Source: Bacteroidota bacterium (GTDB lineage Bacteria; Bacteroidota; Bacteroidia; Flavobacteriales; Weeksellaceae). Taken from it: DNA of 6,424 bases. Below, piece after piece: positions 1-4,724 of the stretch. Positions within the stretch are counted from its first letter, which is position 1. Every line of letters starts with the position of its first letter. A model generated the notes under the pieces. That model was not told where the DNA came from. It ran no database searches and worked only from the letters and a program-made list of their open reading frames with translations. The DNA lies in the NCBI GenBank assembly GCA_023448955.1, contig JAEXJU010000358.1:1-6424 (forward strand), written 5' to 3'. A program made the position numbers and the translations under genes.

Positions 1-599
1 AGGCTAAAGTTCCTTGTTTTGATTTTTGGTGCTTCTGAATCAGTCTCGATATTCTGAAGCCCCAAATCATAATTGATATTAAGCCCCAAAGTTTTGTTAA
101 GCCTGATGCCGGTCGTAAAAACCAAGCCAAAATCCATCGTTTTTAAATCGTCTTTTCCATACTTTATGGTTGTAGATGATCCGTCAAATTCTTCAACTTT
201 AACCTTGGCATTTGTCAGATAGGCTCCAAATATTCCGGCGCCCAGCTCATAGTCTATACTATCGCTGATTTCAAAAACTGCAACGGCGGGAAGATTGAGC
301 TGGAGATAACTGAATTTGTTGGTATATTTCATTGGACCTGTAGAACCAATCGGATAAGAATGGTATATGTCTGCACCTTTAACAGTGTAAACGAGTTCTG
401 GCCAAAATGAAATGGTCTTGCCAATAGGTTGCTTGTAATTGATACCGAAGTTATATGCTAAAATATTATGTCTGTCAATATCAAAAGATTGTTGAGAATA
501 AGAATATTTGCTGATGTTAATACCTGCCTTAATGCCAATTTGTGCAAACGCACTTATGGAGGTCGTCAAAAACATAATGCTGTAGAGTAGTTTATTCAT
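1..599 (-). CDS. Outer-membrane beta-barrel protein, PorT-like family (C-terminus cut by window edge)
   Basis: About 199 residues are visible from the ATG at 599-597; the frame stays open to the left edge. Residues 1-19 form a typical signal peptide (MNKLLYSIMFLTTSISAFA) with cleavage before QIGIKAG. The rest alternates short polar and aromatic strands, as expected of an 8- to 10-strand barrel. Family-like landmarks are GIKAGIN right after the signal, W-PEL-Y in an early strand, the strand with YLQLNLPAVAVFE (cf. 'Y-lelP-l-k' of OMP_b-brl_2), a GAGIFGAYLT turn, and GLNINYDLGLQNI followed by KTRNFS near the end. The family usually ends about ten residues after that last motif, so little is missing. 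It is last of the visible minus-strand cluster, 46 bases after the preceding stop, and is probably co-transcribed. Substrate or role is unknown. The family call rests on pattern, not a search. Confidence 0.85.
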   Translation of the reverse strand, partial: MNKLLYSIMFLTTSISAFAQIGIKAGINISKYSYSQQSFDIDRHNILAYNFGINYKQPIGKTISFWPELVYTVKGADIYHSYPIGSTGPMKYTNKFSYLQLNLPAVAVFEISDSIDYELGAGIFGAYLTNAKVKVEEFDGSSTTIKYGKDDLKTMDFGLVFTTGIRLNKTLGLNINYDLGLQNIETDSEAPKIKTRNFS

Positions 600-645
600 A
601 TGTAGATTTTATTGTTTTTTAATGGTAATATGGAACTAATATCTT

Positions 646-1110
646 CTAAACTAAGATTTCCATCAGGATGTAGTCTTTCAATCGTGTTATGGTCATTACT
701 TTTTCTTGAGTTTTTTTATCCTTTATGATGATTTTTCTCTGAACATCACTGTCAAAAATACTTTTACTGAGAATTTCCGGCGTTTGTTTGCTGTCAAGGA
801 TTTGATAGGGTATGTTTTTAAGTTGCTGCGAGATTGTGTCCATTATACTATCGCTCGAAGTACCTATATATCTACCGCTGAGATTATGTCCAAACATACT
901 TTCGGAATAGGTGAGATCAAAACCTGAGATTTTAAGTTTTGTATCATAAATTGTTGCAGAAGACTGTTTTTCTATTTCTTTTCCTACGATAGTGCTTTTT
1001 GTTGCGCTTAGAATAGCGGTAACTTCTTTAGCAAAATCAGCAGAGATTTGAGCTTTTATATTCGTGACGATAAGTAAAATTAATAAGATCAAAATGTTTC
1101 TTCTTTTCAT
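646..1110 (-). CDS. Probable separate gene B: small secreted protein, alternative start inside the 341-codon frame
   Basis: Starting at ATG 1110-1108 gives 154 residues with a proper N-terminus: MKRRN, then about twelve Ile/Leu/Val residues, and cleavage after IKAQ before ISADFAK. An ATG at 1119 is a weaker alternative. The mature part contains TIYDTKLKISGFDLTYSESM and a charged tail (IIIKDKKTQEKVMTITRL). It has no membrane segment or metal site I can see. It probably acts in the periplasm or outside the cell. Function unknown. The outer-membrane barrel gene follows 46 bases downstream. This entry overlaps the 341-codon reading on purpose: it is the reading I favour biologically if the A-run is a sequencing or slippage artefact. 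Confidence 0.55.
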   Translation of the reverse strand: MKRRNILILLILLIVTNIKAQISADFAKEVTAILSATKSTIVGKEIEKQSSATIYDTKLKISGFDLTYSESMFGHNLSGRYIGTSSDSIMDTISQQLKNIPYQILDSKQTPEILSKSIFDSDVQRKIIIKDKKTQEKVMTITRLKDYILMEILV

Positions 1111-1671
1111 AATTGTCATTGATTTACTTGGCGTTAATTTTTTTTCTGTCCCTTTCTTGATGAGTCTTTCATTGGTTTTTCCGGATCGGATATTCTGACC
1201 ATACATCACTATCGAAAAAGTACTTTTATCCGGATCAGCTTTATCCTCATAATAGATTGTCTTAAATATTATGAAGTGGTTTGAAATTGGCGTTTTCATA
1301 AAAACATAGGTTAGTTTATAATTGTCGTCAGAATTATCAGTAACGATGTCATAGATGTTTTTATCGCGGTATTTTTCTGTAATGAAAAGCTGACTGTCTG
1401 CCATGGCTTTTGCAGATTGATTAAGTGGAATTTGCCAATTAAGGGTTGTTGCGAGCTTCATTTTTGCTATAGTTATTTCACCTACATCTGCTTTTAAAGT
1501 CGAAGGATAGAAGACTGATAAAGTATCAGTTTGTATTCCGGTAATCGAATTGAAATCATCCTGGCTATGCAAATAAATACTGTCAAGCAAAACTTTGTAA
1601 TCCATCTTTTGGGATTTTGCGAAAAAGGAAAGAAGGAGCGTACAGAAAAAAGAAAATAGTTTTAGATTCAT
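646..1671 (-). CDS. Two secreted proteins of unknown function read as one 341-codon frame
   Basis: As sequenced this is one frame from the ATG at 1671 to the TAG at 648-646. It has two signal peptides. Residues 1-21 (MNLKLFSFFCTLLLSFFAKSQ) start the first mature domain. Residues 188-208 start with MKRRN, continue as an Ile/Leu-rich core and end in KAQ, then a second mature domain begins. A signal peptide in mid-protein is not expected, so I read this as gene A (residues 1 to about 177) fused to gene B (188-341). The junction is a run of eight A bases on the coding strand (1145-1138). One A fewer ends gene A at TAA 1136-1134; one more ends it at TAA 1126-1124. Either way gene B starts a few bases on. 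The two domains are similar in size and loosely similar in layout, perhaps distant paralogues. I recognise no family. The start lies 5 bases after the lipoprotein stop, which suggests one operon. Confidence 0.75.
   Translation of the reverse strand: MNLKLFSFFCTLLLSFFAKSQKMDYKVLLDSIYLHSQDDFNSITGIQTDTLSVFYPSTLKADVGEITIAKMKLATTLNWQIPLNQSAKAMADSQLFITEKYRDKNIYDIVTDNSDDNYKLTYVFMKTPISNHFIIFKTIYYEDKADPDKSTFSIVMYGQNIRSGKTNERLIKKGTEKKLTPSKSMTIMKRRNILILLILLIVTNIKAQISADFAKEVTAILSATKSTIVGKEIEKQSSATIYDTKLKISGFDLTYSESMFGHNLSGRYIGTSSDSIMDTISQQLKNIPYQILDSKQTPEILSKSIFDSDVQRKIIIKDKKTQEKVMTITRLKDYILMEILV
1138..1145 (-). other. Run of eight A (coding strand) at the junction of the two fused secreted proteins
   Basis: The coding strand reads G-A8-TTAACGCCAAG. 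In frame this gives Glu-Lys-Lys-Leu-Thr and reads on into the next signal peptide. Both other frames close at once: with seven A at TAA (1136-1134), with nine A at TAA (1126-1124). So run length alone decides whether one 341-residue protein or two separate proteins are made. It may be a sequencing or assembly error, a real slippage or phase-variable tract, or a fixed fusion. Confidence 0.7.
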
Positions 1672-1676
1672 TTACT

Positions 1677-2210
1677 CTAATTAACTTTTCCGCTGAATTT
1701 TCCTTGTTCTGCATACGCTTCACTTTTAGCATTGTTGAAGCCAACAGCATAGAAAGTTCCTTCAATCGTATTACCGTTCAAAGATGTAATTTTCACCTCG
1801 CCTCCGCCAGTCATATTGTTGCCATTATTGTCTGTACTGTAGGATTTGGCCTGATCGCTTACGTTAAGATAGTCTTTCCTCATAATGATGCCGTTTTGAG
1901 ATCCATTCCCTAGCGTGTACGTTTTATTGGATGCCGGATCACCATAAAGGACTATGTTAATAGATTCATTGCCGCCATCGCGAATAGCTGATATGGTCAG
2001 GATGGTATTTCCAGCGGCTGAGGTTTTTACAATTCCTGCTTTTTGAGATGTGAATTTGCCTGCTGATCCTCCATCAAAGCCGTATCTTTCTGCGGTCAGC
2101 GTTGCAGAGCCTCCGGTATTCGTTCCGTTATCATTATTGTCATCATCATTCCTGTTGCAGGAAATGACTGTAATGAACGCTGCAACAAAATAAAATAGTA
2201 GTTTTTTCAT
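1677..2210 (-). CDS. Small outer-membrane lipoprotein of unknown function (DUF6252-like pattern)
   Basis: The start is ATG 2210-2208, giving 177 residues. A longer reading to 2270 would put twenty non-signal residues before the export signal and would overlap the promoter, so it is rejected. The signal is MKKLLFYFVAAFITVISC, with lipobox VIS-C at Cys18. An Asn/Asp-rich linker (NRNDDDNNDN) follows; acidic residues near the cysteine resemble the surface-export signal described for Bacteroidota lipoproteins, so surface exposure is possible. The mature part is Gly/Ser/Asn-rich beta structure. The late stretch VKITSLNGNTIEGTFYAVGF followed by GKFSGKVN resembles a family of small Bacteroidota lipoproteins (DUF6252: 'I-IT-ld---isGtF-f---n---G-F'). 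That assignment is by eye. It is first in the visible cluster, with its own promoter, and its stop is 5 bases before the next start. Role unknown; probably anchored in the outer membrane beside the barrel protein. Confidence 0.8.
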   Translation of the reverse strand: MKKLLFYFVAAFITVISCNRNDDDNNDNGTNTGGSATLTAERYGFDGGSAGKFTSQKAGIVKTSAAGNTILTISAIRDGGNESINIVLYGDPASNKTYTLGNGSQNGIIMRKDYLNVSDQAKSYSTDNNGNNMTGGGEVKITSLNGNTIEGTFYAVGFNNAKSEAYAEQGKFSGKVN

Positions 2211-2239
2211 TGTGAGAAGATTTTGAAATTTTATTACCA

Positions 2240-2270
2240 CAAAGTTATTTTGCTTAGAAAATGAGCGCAA
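2240..2270 (-). promoter_or_regulatory. Bacteroidota-type promoter of the lipoprotein cluster
   Basis: On the minus strand a -33 TTG (2270-2268) is followed after 20 bases by TAACTTTG (2247-2240). This matches the known Bacteroidota consensus TTG-N17-23-TAnnTTTG. Transcription would start near 2233, leaving a leader of about 20-25 bases before the ATG at 2210. No Shine-Dalgarno sequence is visible, which is usual in this phylum. Confidence 0.7.
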
Positions 2271-2292
2271 TGGAGATAAATAAGGTTTTTGA

Positions 2293-2313
2293 ATAGGTAT
2301 ACTTACCTATAGG
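2293..2313. promoter_or_regulatory. Palindrome upstream of the promoter, possible operator
   Basis: ATAGGTA (2293-2299) and TACCTAT (2304-2310) form a perfect 7-bp inverted repeat with a 4-base spacer. It runs into a second perfect palindrome, CCTATAGG (2306-2313). It sits 23 bases upstream of the -33 element, a typical place for an activator or repressor site. There is no evidence for which protein binds. Confidence 0.35.
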
Positions 2314-2339
2314 CTTAATGTCTTTGTTATTTATTTTAG

Positions 2340-2711
2340 CCTAAAAATTGGTATGAGATCCTGTCCATCTCTAAATAAAAAGGTAAAGTGAGATAGTGTA
2401 CACACAGCATATCCAGAACGCTGTTAAAGTATTGAAAGCCATTGGATATTACGGAAGTTATCACTATAGAGATGGCTATGATTGTTCCTGCTTGTGGAGA
2501 TTTTATTTTATTAGATCGAATAATTATTGAGTGGTGGCGAGGCGTTGTTTGCGAACATAATGTGATATAATTGATTACAATAGTCTTATATTACCTTTTT
2601 GATTTTCTCAATCATATTTTATGCGTTGCCATCCTTGCAGAAAAATTCTTATGGTTAGTGGATTTGGAAACTAAGATAAAAATGGAATGTTCTGCACAGT
2701 CAGTTGTGAAC
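2340..2711. other. Intergenic stretch without a supportable gene
   Basis: No frame here has a start codon, good length and a recognisable domain together. The longest open stretches are about 72 start-less codons on the minus strand (stop at 2338-2336) and about 45 on the plus strand ending near 2529. Either could be a worn gene remnant, but neither matches a family I know. No tRNA, IS end or array is visible. Confidence 0.5.
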
Positions 2712-2742
2712 AAAAAAAGCAGTGATGGCTGATCACTGCTTT
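2712..2742 (-). terminator. Rho-independent terminator of the decayed T9SS gene
   Basis: The core arms AGCAGTGAT (2718-2726) and ATCACTGCT (2732-2740) pair perfectly around a 5-base loop, and two flanking A/T pairs extend the stem to 11 bp. On the minus strand the stem is followed at once by a run of seven T (complement of 2718-2712). It lies about 50 bases after the minus-strand stop at 2791. On the plus strand the tail is only TTTAG, so termination is mainly leftward. Confidence 0.85.
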
Positions 2743-2790
2743 AGTATTTTGGAAAAGCACAAACTAAAAATCTATACTATCGAAATCTTA

Positions 2791-3330
2791 CTATTTGACA
2801 ATTAACTTTGCAGTGTTACCGTTGACCTTGACCAAATAAACACCAGGTGATAAATCTAATATTTATAGTCGAATTTAATGCAGTGACAAATACTGTTTTC
2901 ACAATTCTACCTAATTGATTCAAAATTTCAACCTTTTGATTACTACTCATTTTTTTTGAGTTCATTACAATAAAATAATCTTTTGCAGGATTTGGAGATA
3001 CTGTAAATTTACTTTCTGATAAGTTTTCGCTTGTACTCAAACTTTGCAGGTTAATAAATTTTGCTATTGAAGCTGTGTCTCTAATCCCTGCAGCATAACC
3101 TGCAATTAGTACTCTGCCATTTGGCTGTAAAACTACCGTTCGACCATACTTGAAAATCCATCTAAATTAATAAGCACTTTACCGTCATTGCTGAAACTTG
3201 ATTTTAGAATCCCGTTAGCTGTGGTACCGACCGCATAGATCTTTCCTGTATTATCAAGATCCGATTTTTGCAATTGAAGAGTCATTGCATTGCTAGTCTG
3301 CCATTTTTTGCTTATTATCCTGCTACGAAA
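2791..3330 (-). pseudogene. Remnant of a delta-60-repeat surface protein with a T9SS C-terminal sorting domain
   Basis: Three segments in two frames join into one sensible protein tail. Segment 1 (3330 to about 3155) reads KIYAVGTTANGILKSSFSND then GKVLINLDGFSS, and its own frame stops at 3135. Segment 2 (about 3160-2852, other frame) reads YGRTVVLQPNGRVLIAGYA, then SKFTVSPNPAKDYF and VEILNQLGRIV. Segment 3 (about 2859-2791, first frame again) reads LDLSPGVYLVKVNGNTAKLI and VK before TAG. 'LQPnGrvLiaGy' fits delta-60 repeats, a beta-propeller-like repeat family. 'F-v-PNPa-dyf...G--v...LspGvYlvkv' is the type A T9SS sorting domain, which sends proteins across the outer membrane. A 1-base loss near 3155 and a 1-base gain near 2855 explain the frames. 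The N-terminus and signal peptide are missing. A T9SS-exported protein was once made here; the present copy is very likely dead. Confidence 0.8.
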
Positions 3331-3382
3331 CTAAAGAAATGTCTTAGAACATTATTCAAAATCGAACTCGCAGGTTTTGCCA

Positions 3383-3451
3383 CATATGACCCATTTTTGT
3401 ATTTTTTTGAATGGGACAGGAAATAGGACATATGAATCGTGACCTATTTTG
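3383..3451. repeat. Cluster of AAATRGGWCAT motifs in both orientations
   Basis: Three copies of one motif are packed here. On the minus strand AAATGGGTCATATG reads leftward from about 3396 to 3383. On the plus strand AAATAGGACATATG covers 3421-3434. On the minus strand AAATAGGTCAC reads from about 3449 to 3439. A fourth copy lies at 3617-3627. Their place around a tRNA-derived attachment scar suggests recombinase binding sites, but this is inference. Confidence 0.45.
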
Positions 3452-3478
3452 TTTTTTTTTGATACTGCGCTAAAACAA

Positions 3479-3512
3479 AAAACGCTGTAAACATTGATGT
3501 TTACAGCGTTTT
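3479..3512 (-). terminator. Strong hairpin terminator downstream of the tRNA-Ser 3' fragment
   Basis: AACGCTGTAAAC (3481-3492) pairs perfectly with GTTTACAGCGTT (3499-3510), and two A/T pairs extend the stem outward (3479-3480 with 3511-3512). The loop is six bases. On the minus strand a TTTTTTGTTTT tail follows. It lies about 20 bases after the tRNA 3' fragment in transcription direction, where a tRNA gene's own terminator would be. The plus-strand tail is a shorter T run, so weak bidirectional action is possible. Confidence 0.8.
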
Positions 3513-3533
3513 AGCTCATTTTGGTTTCTAACC

Positions 3534-3551
3534 TGGCGGAGAGTGAGGGAT
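3534..3551 (-). other. Displaced 3' end of a tRNA-Ser gene: attachment (att) site scar
   Basis: The minus strand reads ATCCCTCACTCTCCGCCA: the 3' side of a T-arm (CCCTC), the 3' acceptor strand (ACTCTCC), discriminator G and CCA. G73 and the implied 5' acceptor GGAGAGT fit tRNA-Ser. Upstream the T-loop is wrong (GGGTACAAAAT instead of GGGTTCGAAT) and no tRNA body follows, so this is not a working gene. Such 18-base copies arise when a tyrosine-recombinase element inserts into the 3' end of a tRNA gene and displaces the original end. The native-looking terminator on the left implies that the element lies to the right. Confidence 0.65.
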
Positions 3552-3616
3552 TTTGTACCCATTCCTCATCGCTTTATTGATAAGCATTTCGCTGTAGTAT
3601 CTCTGTGAATGGCCTC

Positions 3617-3627
3617 AAATAGGACAT
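3617..3627 (+). repeat. Direct repeat copy AAATAGGACAT
   Basis: Exact 11-base match to 3421-3431, in the same orientation, 196 bases away. The two copies lie on either side of the tRNA-Ser scar. Confidence 0.5.
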
Positions 3628-3860
3628 TTGCAAAAAAGTGTTAAAATCCTAATCTAATTTTACGTAGTAAAACTAAAAAATTATAATCAAATCTGCAAGT
3701 AAAAAGACCAAAATTTGAACAAGTTTTTTGAGTGTTCAAAGCAAGAATTTAATTCTTCTCTTAGCGCCTGAATTTTCTCAGTTGAAATATTTCTAAAACA
3801 AAACGAAGAAAAAAAATTTAAAAAAAGAAAAAAAGAAAGCCTTTTGAAAATGAGCGTGGT

Positions 3861-3953
3861 ATTCTGTCAAGGTTTTTTGGAAAAAGTTTTTGCGTAGATT
3901 TTTATACGTAAAAAGTTTTTCTGAAAATCCGGAGGGCTTGACCTTGACAGAAT
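3861..3953. repeat. Nested inverted repeat, about 93 bases, able to form a long hairpin or cruciform
   Basis: The outer arms are a perfect 13-bp pair: ATTCTGTCAAGGT (3861-3873) and ACCTTGACAGAAT (3941-3953). Inside, AAAAAGTTTTTGCGTA (3881-3896) pairs with TACGTAAAAAGTTTTT (3905-3920), 14 Watson-Crick pairs plus one wobble and one mismatch, around an 8-base loop. There is no T-run directly after the outer arm on either strand, so a simple terminator is unlikely. It lies 67 bases beyond the recombinase stop codon. It may be a mobile-element end, a transfer origin or a recombinase site. Confidence 0.6.
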
Positions 3954-4020
3954 TTAGCTATTGGGCTTGGTAGCGAATTACCTTTGGTTTCTGTTTTTTT
4001 ATTTTAATTTGTAGTTGCAA

Positions 4021-4617
4021 TTAGTTCATTCTTTCTTTTACAAAACTAGAAACGGTTAATCTATGCACACCTAAAATCCTACCTATTGCAGAATATGAAA
4101 CTTTCTTTTCAATCAATTCTTGAATCTTCTTTTCCTGACCAGTTAATTTTGTCTTAGAAGATTTACTACCCACGGGACGGCCTAAAATTACACCTTCTGC
4201 TCTTTTTCGAGCTAATGCTTCTTTAGTTCTCTGGGATATAAGGTTTCTTTCAATTTCGGCTGATAATCCAAATGCAAATGCTAATACTTTAGAATTAATA
4301 TCACTTCCTAAGCGATAATTGTCTTTAATGGTCCAAACTTGAATATCACGATTCATACATTCATTAAGTACACCCATAATCATCAGAAGATTTCTTCCAA
4401 GCCTGGATAATTCTGAACAAATTAAAACATCTCCTTTTTTCATTTTTTTTAGAAGTTTTCCTAATTTTCTCTCATCAACATTCTTTGCTCCTGAAATAGT
4501 TTCTTCAATCCATTTGTTCACAACAATTTGTTGCTTGTCACAAAAATGATTGATTTCAAATCTTTGATTTTCTACTGTTTGTTTGTCTGTGCTTACTCTG
4601 ATGTATCCGTAAATCAT
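4021..4617 (-). CDS. Serine recombinase, DNA-invertase/resolvase type (Pin/Mpi-like)
   Basis: 198 residues, complete, the usual size for small invertases. It cuts and rejoins DNA at paired short sites through a 5'-phosphoserine link. The N-terminal catalytic domain (about 1-135) shows YIRVSTDKQ with the likely nucleophile Ser9 and Arg7, KGDVLICSELSRLGRN with Asp63, Ser68, Arg72 and Arg75, and the helix AEIERNLISQRTKEALARKR that leads into the minor groove. GRPVGSK (about 146-152) is the usual linker. A C-terminal helix-turn-helix follows (about 168-194: ELIEKKVSYSAIGRILGVHR). All key residues are present, so it should be active. It resembles Mpi-type invertases of Bacteroidota, which flip promoter or gene segments; the exact subfamily is a guess. 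The start ATG 4617 faces a dyad-rich region directly before a headless recognition domain, so this segment is the obvious local target. A role as resolvase of a mobile element is the alternative. Confidence 0.92.
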   Translation of the reverse strand: MIYGYIRVSTDKQTVENQRFEINHFCDKQQIVVNKWIEETISGAKNVDERKLGKLLKKMKKGDVLICSELSRLGRNLLMIMGVLNECMNRDIQVWTIKDNYRLGSDINSKVLAFAFGLSAEIERNLISQRTKEALARKRAEGVILGRPVGSKSSKTKLTGQEKKIQELIEKKVSYSAIGRILGVHRLTVSSFVKERMN

Positions 4618-4631
4618 TTCTTTTGTTTAAA

Positions 4632-4656
4632 ATTTTATACAATAATGGTATAAAAT
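4632..4656. promoter_or_regulatory. Perfect 9-bp dyad in front of the recombinase gene
   Basis: ATTTTATAC (4632-4640) and GTATAAAAT (4648-4656) pair perfectly around a 7-base spacer, 15 bases upstream of the recombinase ATG. GTATA-AAA-TATAC (4648-4660) overlaps it. The size and place fit an autoregulatory operator or an accessory recombinase-binding site. Confidence 0.45.
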
Positions 4657-4666
4657 ATACAAAAAT

Positions 4667-4724
4667 TGTCTAAAATAAATATAGGCTATAAAAATAGCAT
4701 CTAAACGAGCGATTATTTTAGACA
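4667..4724. repeat. 12-bp inverted repeat at the edge of the headless recognition domain: candidate recombination site
   Basis: TGTCTAAAATAA (4667-4678) and TTATTTTAGACA (4713-4724) are a perfect inverted pair with 34 bases between. A third, poorer copy, CATCTAAACGAG (4698-4709), faces the right arm and forms with it a 27-base imperfect dyad around 4711, about the size of an invertase or resolvase crossover site. The TGTC-led, AT-rich arm resembles half-sites of resolvase-type recombinases. Smaller dyads lie inside: TATAG-G-CTATA (4680-4690) and GCTAT-AAAA-ATAGC (4685-4698). The right arm is also codons YFRQ of the domain that follows. Confidence 0.55.

Larger units (their letters stand above)
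3552..4020. other. AT-rich non-coding stretch with several dyads
   Basis: No supportable gene. Contents from left to right: an AAATAGGACAT copy (3617-3627); small perfect dyads TTTTAC/GTAAAA (3658-3672), TTTGAACA/TGTTCAAA (3714-3740) and AAGAATT-T-AATTCTT (3743-3757); a purine-rich, strongly A-biased tract (about 3790-3840); and the large nested inverted repeat listed separately. The dyad density suggests protein-binding or element-end DNA, not a decayed gene. Confidence 0.55.

Noticed and set aside
706..927. 73-codon plus-strand frame opposite the secreted-protein gene
   Set aside because: It lies antisense within a well-supported gene and has no domain; a shadow frame.
1617..1913. 98-codon plus-strand frame across the lipoprotein/secreted-protein junction
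   Set aside because: Antisense to two genes with signal peptides and sound boundaries; no recognisable features.
2392..2529. Plus-strand open stretch of about 45 codons (VYTQHIQNAVKVLKAIGYYG)
   Set aside because: Looks protein-like but has no start, is short, overlaps the other open stretch and matches nothing I know.
2336..2600. Start-less minus-strand open frame of about 72 codons with a hydrophobic stretch (QAGTIIAISIVITSVIS)
   Set aside because: It has no start codon at its head, no recognisable family and no signal of coding context; it may be a remnant but cannot be supported as a gene.
3534..3620. A complete tRNA-Ser gene
   Set aside because: Only the last 18 bases match; the T-loop is altered and no anticodon arm, D arm or 5' acceptor strand follows.
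3658..3757. CRISPR-like array from the several small dyads
   Set aside because: The dyads are different sequences, not direct repeats with regular spacers, and no cas gene is present.
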